51,165 nt of DNA, from positions 6,116 to 57,280 of the forward strand of contig JAPKZA010000247.1 of assembly GCA_026394015.1 (NCBI GenBank), written 5' to 3'. This DNA is from Acidobacteriota bacterium. GTDB taxonomy: Bacteria > Acidobacteriota > Terriglobia > Bryobacterales > Bryobacteraceae. Below the pieces are notes generated by a model that worked only from the letters and a program-made list of their open reading frames with translations, did no database searches and was not told the origin of the DNA. Both the position numbers and the translations under genes were made by a program. Of the stretch, positions 36,029 through 44,439 are shown piece by piece (within the stretch, counting starts at the first letter, position 1; each line of letters starts with the position of its first letter).

Positions 36029-37213
36029 ATGGAGCTATTTAAAAACACGAATTTTGACTTCCTGGGCAAGAAATGGCCCTTCATCATCGCCTCATTGGTG
36101 TTGACGGTAGCCGGCGTGGGAAGTCTGATCATTAAGGGCGGCCCCCTGTACGGCATCGACTTTAAGGGCGGAACGGTTACGACTGTCCGTTTCAAGCAGG
36201 CGCCGAATGAAGACCAGATCCGGAAGGCCTTGGCGGCGAAGATCTCCGGTGAGATCGTCGTCCAACAAGTCACCGGGCAGAACGAGGTCATCATTTCAAC
36301 TGATCTCCGGGATGAGAAGGAATTGAACGCAGCTCGCGCGGTCGTATTCGACACGCTGAAAAGCACCTTCGGCTCCCAGGCAGGCGGGAAAGAGGACATT
36401 AATCTCACGACCCAAGCCGCACTTGCGGATCGGATCCGCGGTCCCCTCGCCTCGGCGGGTGGCTCTTTAACCGAACCCCAGCTGCAAGAACTTGTCAAGG
36501 ATATCCTGGCGTTTCGAAACAGCGCGCCTCGCTCCGGTCTGCTTGGGAACAAAAACGTTACGCCCCAAGTGATCAACGTGCTGAAACAAGAAACAGTAAC
36601 GGGCCCCTACACGATCCGCGGTTTTGACCTTGTCGGACCGAAGGTCGGAAAGGAACTACAAACTCAGGCCTTCAGTGCAACTTTATTGGCCCTCCTGGGT
36701 ATGCTCGTCTACGTCGGTTTTCGGTTCGAGTTCATCTACGGGTTGGCTGCCGTGATCGCGGTGTTTCACGACACCATCATCACGATCGGTCTCTTCTCTT
36801 TGTTGGACAAGGAAGTTTCCCTTACCGTGATCGCGGCCCTGCTGACCTTGGTCGGCTTCTCGATGAACGACACGATTGTCGTTTTCGACCGCATCCGCGA
36901 AAACTTGCCGCAAATGCGGCGGGAAAAATTTGATACCGTAGTGAATCTCAGCATCAACCAGACGCTGAGTCGTACGATCCTCACGTCGGGTTTAACCTTC
37001 CTGACGGCATTGGCCCTGTGGTTGTTTGGCGGACAAGTTCTAAACGGCTTTTCGTTTGCCTTGGTCGCCGGCATCATATTTGGAACTTACTCATCGATCT
37101 TTATCGCCGCTCCCATCCTGATCTACTGTCGGGAGTGGATGGAAAATCGACGGAAAGATGGCGGAACCCCCGCTCCTACTGTCGCCGCTGGAAAAACGAA
37201 GTCCTCGAAGTAA
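36029..37213 (+). CDS. secF: Protein translocase subunit SecF, with enlarged periplasmic domain
   Basis: This 394-residue protein has TM1 (about 18-37), the motif YGIDFKGGTVTTVRF, a periplasmic domain and five C-terminal TMs, with VGPKVGKELQTQAF before TM2 and SMNDTIVVFDRIRENL near the end. Typical SecF is near 300-320 residues; the extra length (about 60-70 residues, about 95-185 here) lies in the periplasmic domain before VGPKVG. It pairs with SecD. It is separated from secD by 139 bases with its own promoter-like site. Confidence 0.94.
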   Translation: MELFKNTNFDFLGKKWPFIIASLVLTVAGVGSLIIKGGPLYGIDFKGGTVTTVRFKQAPNEDQIRKALAAKISGEIVVQQVTGQNEVIISTDLRDEKELNAARAVVFDTLKSTFGSQAGGKEDINLTTQAALADRIRGPLASAGGSLTEPQLQELVKDILAFRNSAPRSGLLGNKNVTPQVINVLKQETVTGPYTIRGFDLVGPKVGKELQTQAFSATLLALLGMLVYVGFRFEFIYGLAAVIAVFHDTIITIGLFSLLDKEVSLTVIAALLTLVGFSMNDTIVVFDRIRENLPQMRREKFDTVVNLSINQTLSRTILTSGLTFLTALALWLFGGQVLNGFSFALVAGIIFGTYSSIFIAAPILIYCREWMENRRKDGGTPAPTVAAGKTKSSK

Positions 37214-37237
37214 ACCGTTCGATCGTGTTGTGCTCCA

Positions 37238-37265
37238 TTGCTCGGGAGCGCTAACAATGTAATTT
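37238..37265 (+). promoter_or_regulatory. Possible promoter before tonB
   Basis: TTGCTC (37238-37243) and TAATTT (37260-37265) have a 16-base spacing in the 106-base secF-tonB gap. The match is moderate. Confidence 0.3.
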
Positions 37266-37319
37266 GATAACCTCAACGCGCTCCGCTACTCTGGCAGCGG
37301 GGCCGAAAGGATTGCGGAA

Positions 37320-38075
37320 ATGTTTGAACAGACATTTGTTGATGGTACAGGCAAGACAAGTAAACCCTACACCGTTCTGGTCTCACTGCTCATCCAGTCG
37401 GGCCTGATCGTACTGGGAATTATCATTCCCATGTGGTTCTTCGAGGGTCTGCAGCCGGCTCAGTTGGCCAATATGCTGGTAGCGCCCCCGCCCCCTCCGC
37501 CGCCGCCTCCGCCCCCGCCTGCCGCTGCCCCTGTAAAGGTAGTTAAGGTGATTCCGCGCCAATTCGACGCGAATCGGCTGATGGCGCCCAAACAGATTCC
37601 TAAAGATATCGCGATGATTCGCGAAGAGGAACTTCCCCCTCCGATGGGTGGCGTTCCTGGTGGTGTTCCTGGTGGTGTTCCCGGCGGCGTCGCCGGTGGT
37701 ATCATCGGCGGCATCATCGGTGGTGTGCCGAGCGCAGCTCCTCCCCCCCCTCCTCCGAAAGAGGTTCCGAAGCCGAAACCGACCGGTCCGATCCGCGTGG
37801 GCGGTAACGTCCAAGCGGCCAACCTGATCCGGCAGGTAAAGCCCAACTATCCGCCGCTGGCCAAACAGGCTCGTATTCAAGGGGTGGTTCGGTTCAATGC
37901 CGTCATTTCGAAAGATGGAACGATTCAGAACTTGCAGATGATGAGCGGTCATCCTCTCCTGGTTCCCGCCGCTACCGAAGCTGTTCGGCAATGGGTCTAC
38001 AAACCCACTTTGCTGAATGGCGAAGCTGTAGAGGTTCAGACTCAGATTGACGTGAATTTTACGTTAAGCAACTAA
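37320..38075 (+). CDS. TonB family energy transducer
   Basis: This 251-residue protein has one TM (about 22-41), a run of 12 prolines (56-67), a glycine-rich linker with GVPG/GIIG repeats (about 109-137), a second Pro-rich stretch (141-146) and a C-terminal TonB domain (about 165-250; IRQVKPNYPPLAKQARIQGVV, VRQWVYKPTLLNGEAVEV). It couples the ExbB/ExbD proton motor to outer-membrane receptors such as those at 0.6, 4.2 and 24.7 kb. The Gly/Pro linker is encoded by imperfect GGTGTTCCT-type repeats that could vary in number. The exbB gene follows after 153 bases. Confidence 0.93.
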   Translation: MFEQTFVDGTGKTSKPYTVLVSLLIQSGLIVLGIIIPMWFFEGLQPAQLANMLVAPPPPPPPPPPPPAAAPVKVVKVIPRQFDANRLMAPKQIPKDIAMIREEELPPPMGGVPGGVPGGVPGGVAGGIIGGIIGGVPSAAPPPPPPKEVPKPKPTGPIRVGGNVQAANLIRQVKPNYPPLAKQARIQGVVRFNAVISKDGTIQNLQMMSGHPLLVPAATEAVRQWVYKPTLLNGEAVEVQTQIDVNFTLSN

Positions 38076-38118
38076 CCGCCCATTGGGTGGTGAGACGTCA
38101 GGCAGTGTGGTCTTCTAA

Positions 38119-38152
38119 GGATACCTTCCCACTCTCGGGTAAGAAGGTATCC
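38119..38152 (+). other. Stem-loop in the tonB-exbB gap
   Basis: A 10-bp perfect stem GGATACCTTC/GAAGGTATCC has a 14-base loop and is followed by a second small GC stem (CCCGCC/GGCGGG). There is no T-run, so it is more likely an mRNA processing or stability element, or an attenuator, than a standard terminator. Confidence 0.5.
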
Positions 38153-38228
38153 GCCCCGCCTCGGCGGGCCAACTACGGCCGGTTTTCCGGCTCCCCTATT
38201 TTCAAATTTCAACTCGCAGGAGATTAGC

Positions 38229-38957
38229 ATGATTGTTTCTACGCAGGTATGGGCGTTGTTCCTTATCCTAGAAGGCGGCGTATCGTTTGACCTCGTTGAT
38301 ATGTGGGGTCAGATGGGATTGCTCGCACAGGCAGTCGTCGTGACGTTGTTCATCATGTCGGCTTGGTCGATCGGAGTAATGATCGATCGCTTGATTGCCT
38401 TTAACGCCGCACGGCAACAGAGTCGCGCATTCGCTCCGGCTGTGGCCGGCGCGCTTCGCGAAGGTAAGCTGGACGAAGCGATCAAGATCGCTGATCGGTA
38501 CAAGAAGTCGCACTTGGCCAAGGTCGTCGTCGCTGGGCTCCAGGAATTCCAGGCCCACCATCAAGGCGACATCTCGGGCGAGACCATCGAAGCTTCCCGC
38601 CGCGCTCTTGAACGCGCTGAAGCCATCGTACAGGCCGAAATGAAGCGTGGCGTTAGCGCCCTCGCCACCATCGGCTCCACCGGTCCCTTCGTCGGTCTAT
38701 TCGGAACCGTCATCGGCATCATCAATGCGTTCAAGGGCATCGCCTCGGAGAAGTCAACCGGTCTCGGCGCCGTTGCCGGCGGTATCTCGGAAGCGCTGGT
38801 CACCACCGCCTTCGGTCTGTTCGTCGCCATCCCGGCCGTCATGATGTTCAACTACTTCGCCAGCCGCCTGGAAGCCTTCAACGTCGAAATGGGTAACTCC
38901 TCCTCCGAACTGCTTGATTATTTCATCAAGCGTTCCAACCGCGCCGTAAAGCACTAA
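38229..38957 (+). CDS. exbB: MotA/TolQ/ExbB proton channel family protein
   Basis: This 242-residue protein has three TM segments (about 28-50, 145-170, 185-210) and family motifs VSALATIGSTGPFVGLFGTV and GGISEALVTTAFGLFVAIPA. With ExbD it forms the proton-driven motor that energises TonB. A clear AGGAG Shine-Dalgarno precedes the ATG. TolQ cannot be excluded by sequence alone, but no Pal or TolB gene is nearby and tonB is adjacent. Confidence 0.92.
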   Translation: MIVSTQVWALFLILEGGVSFDLVDMWGQMGLLAQAVVVTLFIMSAWSIGVMIDRLIAFNAARQQSRAFAPAVAGALREGKLDEAIKIADRYKKSHLAKVVVAGLQEFQAHHQGDISGETIEASRRALERAEAIVQAEMKRGVSALATIGSTGPFVGLFGTVIGIINAFKGIASEKSTGLGAVAGGISEALVTTAFGLFVAIPAVMMFNYFASRLEAFNVEMGNSSSELLDYFIKRSNRAVKH

Positions 38958-38992
38958 TCGGCTCTCTCGTTCCGTCCTGAGTTGAATTGAAG

Positions 38993-39016
38993 CCCGACCG
39001 GACATTACCGGTCGGG
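38993..39016 (+). other. Stem-loop in the exbB-exbD gap
   Basis: CCCGACCGG (38993-39001) pairs with CCGGTCGGG (39008-39016) around a six-base loop. It lies 36 bases after the exbB stop and 22 bases before the exbD ATG. No T-run follows. It may adjust the ratio of ExbB to ExbD by protecting the exbB mRNA end. Confidence 0.5.
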
Positions 39017-39038
39017 GTCTCATGAAGGAGATCTAACC

Positions 39039-39515
39039 ATGTCGATGGTCATTGGACAATCAAAGAGAAGAAAGGTCGCCCAGAAGGGCGCCGTGTCGGA
39101 CATTAACGTCACCCCCCTGGTCGACGTCATGCTCGTCATGCTCATCATTTTCATGGTCATCACCCCGATGCTTACGAAGGGTATTTCTGTTGAATTGGTC
39201 AAAACTAAGAACCCTATTGCCATGCAAGCTGCCGACAAAGAGGACGCTATCCTCATCTCGGTGAGTAAAGATGGACAAGTGTATCTTGGCAGTGATCAAT
39301 TCGCCGATCTCCCTACGCTGGGAACAAAGGTGAAAGATCAGCTCACGAACAAAGTCGACAAGACCGTCTACCTCAAATGCGATTCGCGCTCCCGCTACGA
39401 GCGGGTGGTCGAAGTGCTGGATAACCTTCGGGCGTTCCAGGTGGATCAAGTCGGTTTGTTGACCGAACAGATCAAGGAAGGCATGGCGGCCACAACTGCC
39501 CCTGCCGGAATGTAA
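39039..39515 (+). CDS. exbD: Biopolymer transport protein ExbD/TolR, first copy
   Basis: This 158-residue protein has a short cytosolic N-terminus, one TM (about 20-42) with the conserved VTPLVDVMLVMLIIFMVITP containing the proton-carrying Asp, and a periplasmic TolR-like domain. A strong AAGGAGAT Shine-Dalgarno is present. It forms the channel with ExbB. A second, diverged ExbD gene follows after 33 bases. Confidence 0.93.
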   Translation: MSMVIGQSKRRKVAQKGAVSDINVTPLVDVMLVMLIIFMVITPMLTKGISVELVKTKNPIAMQAADKEDAILISVSKDGQVYLGSDQFADLPTLGTKVKDQLTNKVDKTVYLKCDSRSRYERVVEVLDNLRAFQVDQVGLLTEQIKEGMAATTAPAGM

Positions 39516-39548
39516 CGCAAGTCATTCATTTCTCGAAGGAGCATTCCT

Positions 39549-39980
39549 ATGTCCATGGCAACAGGCGGCGGCGGCGGTGGGCCGCAAGCCGATATCAATA
39601 TGACTCCCCTCATCGACGTGTTGCTCGTGCTGCTGATCATTTTTATGGTCATCACACCGCTCGTGCCGAAGGGTCTGGATGCGCTCGTCCCGCAGCCTCC
39701 GCCGAAGGATCAGCCGCCTCCCCCTCCCCAGGAAGACCGCACCGTGGTGATTATCATCGCGAAGGACAAAACCATCAAGCTGAACAGCGAAGATGTACTG
39801 GAGCAGAATTTGGAAGCGCGCTTGAAGAAGGTCTTTTCAACCCGCGCTGAACGCGTCGTCTTTGTCAAAGGCGATCCCGATCTTGAATTTCAATACGTTG
39901 CCCGAGCGATTGACATCGCCAAAGGCGCTGGCATTGATAAGGTTGGATTGATGACTCCGAAGATGGAACAGGGACAATAG
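39549..39980 (+). CDS. exbD: Biopolymer transport protein ExbD/TolR, second copy
   Basis: This 143-residue ExbD paralogue has a Gly-rich N-terminus (GGGGGGPQ), the TM MTPLIDVLLVLLIIFMVITP (about 18-38, Asp present), a Pro-rich linker (about 50-60) and a TolR-like periplasmic domain ending GIDKVGLMTPKME. It differs clearly from the first copy, so the motor may hold two kinds of ExbD. GAAGGAG precedes the ATG. Confidence 0.93.
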   Translation: MSMATGGGGGGPQADINMTPLIDVLLVLLIIFMVITPLVPKGLDALVPQPPPKDQPPPPPQEDRTVVIIIAKDKTIKLNSEDVLEQNLEARLKKVFSTRAERVVFVKGDPDLEFQYVARAIDIAKGAGIDKVGLMTPKMEQGQ

Positions 39981-39993
39981 GAGAAACCCGCGT

Positions 39994-40812
39994 ATGATCA
40001 AAACTCTCCTTCCCCTAGTCGCCTGCGGCATCCTCTTGTTCTCGGCTACCGGGTGCCAACAGCTCAGAGCTCGCGATCACCTGAATAAGGGTGTTCGGGC
40101 CTACAAAGGGGCTAAGTACCCCGAAGCCGTGAAGTCATTCCAGGAGGCGGTCGAACTCGATCCCGATTTCGCTACCGCACGGCTCTATCTGGCAACCGCC
40201 TACATGAGCCAATGGATCCCCGGGGCCGAATCAGCCGAAAACACCAAGTTCGCGACCGCTGCCTACGATAACTTCCAAAAGGTTCTCGAGAAAGACCCCA
40301 ACGACAAACTCGCCATCGCTTCCATCGCTTCTCTCTATTACAACCAGAAGAAGTTCCAGGAAGCTAAGGAATGGAACGAGCGGTTGTTGAAGGTCGACTC
40401 CCAGAACAAGGAAGCTCTTTACACTCTCGGCGTAATCGCTTGGGGTAAAGCCTACCCGGTTCGTGGCGAAGCCCGCGCTAAGCTGAGTATGAAACCGGAG
40501 GATCCCGGTCCGTTGAAAGACAAAAAGGTTCGCGCGGAAGTTCGCGAGAAGAATCTGGCCATGGTTCAGGACGGTCTGAAACAACTCGAAGCTGCCGTTA
40601 AGGTAGATCCTGACTATGACGACGCCTACGCCTATCTCAACTTGATGCATCGGGAACTGGCCGATATCTCCGATAATCCGGAAGAGTATAAGAAAGAACT
40701 CGATTTGGCCGATGGCTACGTCCAGAAAGCACTCGAAGCGAAGAAGCGGAAAGCGGAAGCGCTCGAGAAGAAAGCTGGCGGCGGCATTATCCAAGACGCT
40801 CCGAAGAAGTAG
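39994..40812 (+). CDS. TPR lipoprotein
   Basis: This 272-residue protein has a lipoprotein signal with lipobox SATGC (Cys at about 21) and several TPR units (about 30-130 and 185-230; for example YPEAVKSFQEAVELDPDFATARLYLATAYM). It is probably anchored in the outer membrane as an interaction scaffold. It lies 13 bases after the second exbD with an AGGAGAAA ribosome site, so it is part of the TonB block and may assist that complex; this role is inferred from context. Confidence 0.85.
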   Translation: MIKTLLPLVACGILLFSATGCQQLRARDHLNKGVRAYKGAKYPEAVKSFQEAVELDPDFATARLYLATAYMSQWIPGAESAENTKFATAAYDNFQKVLEKDPNDKLAIASIASLYYNQKKFQEAKEWNERLLKVDSQNKEALYTLGVIAWGKAYPVRGEARAKLSMKPEDPGPLKDKKVRAEVREKNLAMVQDGLKQLEAAVKVDPDYDDAYAYLNLMHRELADISDNPEEYKKELDLADGYVQKALEAKKRKAEALEKKAGGGIIQDAPKK

Positions 40813-40873
40813 TTGTTTTTATGGATGACCGGCTGGTCTCATAGCGTGTACTCTGAATGAAAGAGGTCTCGTC

Positions 40874-43090
40874 TTGAGTCAGCCGGTCGATCTGTTTAGT
40901 CCCGTTGATCCAGTCTTGGCGGCGCGCTTTGAAGAGCTCGTAGTTAAGTACGGCAAATTGCGCCCGCAGGAAAGCCTCCTCTCCCTTCGCCAGGCCTTTG
41001 AGTACGCGGCTCTCCACCACACCGGCCAAACCCGTTCCTCCGGCGAGTCCTATATGGCTCACCCCCTCGAAGTGGCCCATATCCTCTGTGATATGTCGAT
41101 GGATCTGGTTTGTCTCGAAACCGGACTCCTCCACGATACTGTCGAAGACACCGTAGTTACCGTGGAAGATGTGCGGAAGCGCTTCGGCAACGATGTCGCT
41201 CGGTGCGTCGATGGCGTTACAAAACTGGCCAAGCTGAACTTTTACTCCCGCGAGGAGCGCCAGGCCGAGAGCGTGCGGAAAATGTTGTTGGCCATGGTCA
41301 ACGACATCCGTGTCGTCATGGTGAAGCTGGCGGATCGACTCCACAACATGCGGACCATGGGCTCCTTGAGCCGCGAGCGCCAGGAACGGATCTCGCAGGA
41401 GACGCTGGAAATCTACGCCCCCATCGCGCACCGTCTCGGCATGGGCAAGATGCGCGCCGAACTCGAAGACCTCGGATTTCGCCATTTGGACCCGGCCGCT
41501 TTCGCGGAAGTGACAGAGGCCATCGAGTCCCGCCGCAAAGTCACCGGGGGAGCCCTCGAAGAGATTCGTCATGCCGTCGAGCTCAAACTCGCCCGGGAAA
41601 ATATCCCCGCTCGTATTGAAGCCAGGCTGAAGCGTCCGTTCAGCGTCTACCAAAAACTCAAACGGCAGAAGATCAGCATCGAGCAGGTTTACGACCTCCT
41701 GGCCATCCGGATCGTCACCGACAGCGTGAAGAACTGCTACGGCGCGCTAGGGACCATTCACGGCGAGTGGACCCCCATCCCGGGCCGCATCAAAGACTTC
41801 ATCGCCATTCCCCGGCCCAATCTCTACCAGTCGCTCCATACCTCAGTCATCGGTCCCGGCGGCCAAGCCTTCGAAGTCCAGATCCGCACCGAAGAGATGC
41901 ATCGTATCGCCGAAGAAGGTATCGCCGCCCATTGGAAGTACAAAGAGGGTAGTAAGGGTGCCCAATCGGACGAGCAGCAGGTGGCTTGGCTGCGTCAGTT
42001 GGTCGAATGGCAGCAGGATGTCCATGACCCCGGTGAGTTCATGTCGACCCTCAAGGTAGACCTCTACCCTGAAGAGGTCTACTCCTTCACACCCCGCGGG
42101 AAGGTCATCATCCTGCCCCGCGGCGCCTCACCCGTCGACTTCGCCTACGCCATCCACTCTGACGTCGGTCACCTCTGCGTCGGAGCCAAGGTGAACGGCC
42201 GCATCGTCCCCCTGAAGTATGAGCTCAAGAACGGTGACGTCGTCGACATCCTCACCCAGCAAGGCCACGTCCCCTCCAAAGATTGGCTCAACTTCGTCAA
42301 AACCTCGAAAGCGCGCAATCGCATCAAGCACGTCGTCAATACTACCGAGCGCGCGAAGGCCGTCGAGATTGGTGAAAAACATCTCGAAAAAGAGGCCCGC
42401 CGCCTCGGCGTACAGTGGAAGAAAATCGCCAAAGAACAGATCGAAAAGGTCGCCCACGATTACGGCTTCGGCAAGATGGAAGACCTCCACGCCGCCCTCG
42501 GCTATGGAAAGTTCTCTCCCCGGCAGGTACTCCTCCAACTCGCTCCGGAACAGGTCGCCGCCGCCGAAGCGCTCGAAGCCGCTCCCGCCGCTCCCCCCAT
42601 TGCCCCTTCGAACAAGGTCGACGATAAAGACCTCATCCTCAAAGTTCGCGGCGTCGACGACGTCATGGTCTACCGGGCCAAGTGCTGCAACCCCATCCGC
42701 GGCGAGTCCATCGTCGGATACATCACCCGCGGTAAGGGCGTCGCCGTTCATTCGGTAAACTGTACGAACGTACAAAACCTCATGTACGAAGTCGAACGCA
42801 AGATCGAAGTCGAATGGGCGAAAGCCGTCACCGAATCTTTCCTGGTCAAGCTCGTCATCTACACCGACGACCGACCCGGAATGCTCAATCAGCTCACCAG
42901 TGCGCTCTTCAACGAAGGCACCAATATTCGAACGTTGGAAGCCCAACCCGACGCCTCCCGTAGCGACGGCAGCGCCCTCGTCAACGTAGCCATCGACGTC
43001 AAAGACAAAAAACAACTCGAACGGATCGTCTCTTCCCTCCGTCGCATCAGCGGCGTGCGGGACGTCGAACGCTCGCAATCCAGTACATGA
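40874..43090 (+). CDS. rel: Bifunctional (p)ppGpp synthetase/hydrolase, RelA/SpoT family
   Basis: This 738-residue stringent-response enzyme has an HD hydrolase domain (about 45-170; YMAHPLEVAHIL, GLLHDTVEDT) and a synthetase domain (about 235-350; YDLLAIRIVTD, GRIKDFIAIPRPNLYQSLHT). A TGS domain (about 390-455; PEEVYSFTPRGKVIILPRGA), a helical/zinc-finger-like region and a C-terminal ACT domain (about 660-735; VIYTDDRPGMLNQLTSAL) follow. Hydrolase HD residues and synthetase core are both present, so it is probably the cell's dual-function Rel. The start is a TTG with an AAAGAGG Shine-Dalgarno. The stop overlaps the next gene by ATGA. Confidence 0.94.
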   Translation: MSQPVDLFSPVDPVLAARFEELVVKYGKLRPQESLLSLRQAFEYAALHHTGQTRSSGESYMAHPLEVAHILCDMSMDLVCLETGLLHDTVEDTVVTVEDVRKRFGNDVARCVDGVTKLAKLNFYSREERQAESVRKMLLAMVNDIRVVMVKLADRLHNMRTMGSLSRERQERISQETLEIYAPIAHRLGMGKMRAELEDLGFRHLDPAAFAEVTEAIESRRKVTGGALEEIRHAVELKLARENIPARIEARLKRPFSVYQKLKRQKISIEQVYDLLAIRIVTDSVKNCYGALGTIHGEWTPIPGRIKDFIAIPRPNLYQSLHTSVIGPGGQAFEVQIRTEEMHRIAEEGIAAHWKYKEGSKGAQSDEQQVAWLRQLVEWQQDVHDPGEFMSTLKVDLYPEEVYSFTPRGKVIILPRGASPVDFAYAIHSDVGHLCVGAKVNGRIVPLKYELKNGDVVDILTQQGHVPSKDWLNFVKTSKARNRIKHVVNTTERAKAVEIGEKHLEKEARRLGVQWKKIAKEQIEKVAHDYGFGKMEDLHAALGYGKFSPRQVLLQLAPEQVAAAEALEAAPAAPPIAPSNKVDDKDLILKVRGVDDVMVYRAKCCNPIRGESIVGYITRGKGVAVHSVNCTNVQNLMYEVERKIEVEWAKAVTESFLVKLVIYTDDRPGMLNQLTSALFNEGTNIRTLEAQPDASRSDGSALVNVAIDVKDKKQLERIVSSLRRISGVRDVERSQSST

Positions 43091-43410
43091 ACCCTGAACA
43101 CATCGCCATATCAAAGTCCAAAGGAATCGAAATCGATTGGGAGGGCGGAGAGCATTCCAGCTTCCCCGTCGAACTCTTACGCGCCGAATGCCCCTGCGCC
43201 ACGTGTACCGGGGCCCACGGAACCGAGCCCCAGAAATGGACCCCCGACGCCACCCCCTTCCAGATGTATAAACCCCGCATCGCCATGGAGAGCGTCGAAT
43301 CGGTCGGCAACTACGCCATCCGCATCCACTGGAATGACGGTCACAAGACCGGCATCTACTCCTTCGATCATCTCTTCAAAATCCGCCCCCAGGCCGCGAC
43401 GCAACCCTAG
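43087..43410 (+). CDS. DUF971 domain protein
   Basis: This 107-residue protein is a DUF971 (gamma-butyrobetaine-hydroxylase-like N-terminal) domain on its own: ISKSKGIEIDWEGGEHSSF, LRAECPCATC and the C-terminal YAIRIHWNDGHKTGIYSFDHLF. The CPCATC cysteines may bind iron or zinc; a link to Fe-S proteins has been proposed for the family. It overlaps the rel stop by four bases and ends four bases into the convergent DUF3106 gene. Confidence 0.88.
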   Translation: MNPEHIAISKSKGIEIDWEGGEHSSFPVELLRAECPCATCTGAHGTEPQKWTPDATPFQMYKPRIAMESVESVGNYAIRIHWNDGHKTGIYSFDHLFKIRPQAATQP

Positions 43411-43913
43411 TCCGGAAGCTTCTCTGCCATCTCGGCCAACAGGTCCCTTTCGCTGTCCGTGAACCGAGCTTTAACGCGAGGAGCGTTCAGTAAGGCCTTC
43501 CGCTCATCCGGCTCCAGGTTACGCAGTCTCGCCAGCATCCGACGACCTTCCCCGCGCTTGTCCTCCGGCATCGTCTCGGAAAACTTCCGGAATAGGCCGC
43601 GAACCGTCTCCTGTTGCTCTGTCGTCAAGGTGCGAAAGCTCTCGAGCGATCCCTCGAGCCGCTTCTTCTGCTCCGGGTCCAGCCGATTCCACTGCTCCAG
43701 CCGTTGTTCGAACATTCGTCTTCGCCCCGGAGGCATGCTTCCCAAAACTCGCTCTCGCTCCTCGGGCGTCATCCGGCGCAGTTTTTCAATCACCAGCGCT
43801 TGCGCCGGCGGCGGCGGAATCAATCCCTTGCGCAACTGCTTGGCCTGGGGTTGTGGATCGGCGACTAACGCTCCCGCCAGCAAAACCAGGATCAGAATCA
43901 GCCGTGTTGTCAT
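43407..43913 (-). CDS. DUF3106 secreted protein
   Basis: This 168-residue protein has a signal peptide (about 1-19) and repeated RMTPEERERVL, RLDPEQKKRLEG and TLTTEQQETV units, each a short acidic/basic helix, as in DUF3106. It is the last gene of the sigma/anti-sigma unit, overlapping the anti-sigma stop by ATGA. It may act as a periplasmic sensor or modulator in the manner of CpxP/RseB-like helical proteins, but this is inference from position only. Confidence 0.8.
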   Translation of the reverse strand: MTTRLILILVLLAGALVADPQPQAKQLRKGLIPPPPAQALVIEKLRRMTPEERERVLGSMPPGRRRMFEQRLEQWNRLDPEQKKRLEGSLESFRTLTTEQQETVRGLFRKFSETMPEDKRGEGRRMLARLRNLEPDERKALLNAPRVKARFTDSERDLLAEMAEKLPD

Positions 43914-44425
43914 AACCGCTTGTCCTCCTCGGTCTCGGCGCTAGGCTCCAACTGCCGCAACATCTCCATATCCTCAAGCGCACGCTCGGCTTGCTCCAAC
44001 TCCTGCGCCTCAATCTTCACCGTCGGCGCCGCCACATCCGGACGCGCCGGATTTTGCAGGTAAATCCCCACGACTAGCGTCAAGCACGCCACGCCCATCG
44101 ATAAAGCCGGTTTCCAACCGATATCGCCCGAAAGCCACTGCCGCACCGGAGCCGTCCACCGCTCCCATGCCGATGGCCGCTCTTCCGCCGCTATCCGCGC
44201 AAACAGCGCCGCGTCGAATCCTGCCGAAATCGGCTCCGGTTCCCAATTGTCGAGAGCCGTCCAAACGCTCTTCTGTTGCTCGGCCAACGCGAAACACTCG
44301 GCGCATACCGCCACGTGTCGCTCCAGTAACTCCGTCCGCTCTTCGTCCAACATATGCGCACAGTAGGACAAGAGAACATCCGCGTTCCCACTCCGTAAAG
44401 GACAACTCATGGTATTGGGATTCAT
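43910..44425 (-). CDS. Anti-sigma factor with zinc-finger (zf-HC2) domain
   Basis: This 171-residue protein has an N-terminal anti-sigma zinc motif (SYCAHML then ERHVAVCAEC, the HxxxCxxC pattern), one TM helix (about 103-122, LSMGVACLTLVVGIYL) and a short periplasmic tail. It would hold the ECF sigma factor encoded just upstream (14 bases away) at the membrane until a signal releases it. Confidence 0.88.
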   Translation of the reverse strand: MNPNTMSCPLRSGNADVLLSYCAHMLDEERTELLERHVAVCAECFALAEQQKSVWTALDNWEPEPISAGFDAALFARIAAEERPSAWERWTAPVRQWLSGDIGWKPALSMGVACLTLVVGIYLQNPARPDVAAPTVKIEAQELEQAERALEDMEMLRQLEPSAETEEDKRL

Positions 44426-44439
44426 CGTATTTCCTCCTC

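Noticed and set aside
37640-37735. Gly/Pro coding repeats in tonB as a possible CRISPR or minisatellite
   Set aside because: They are in frame and encode the expected flexible TonB linker; unit length is irregular and there are no spacers.
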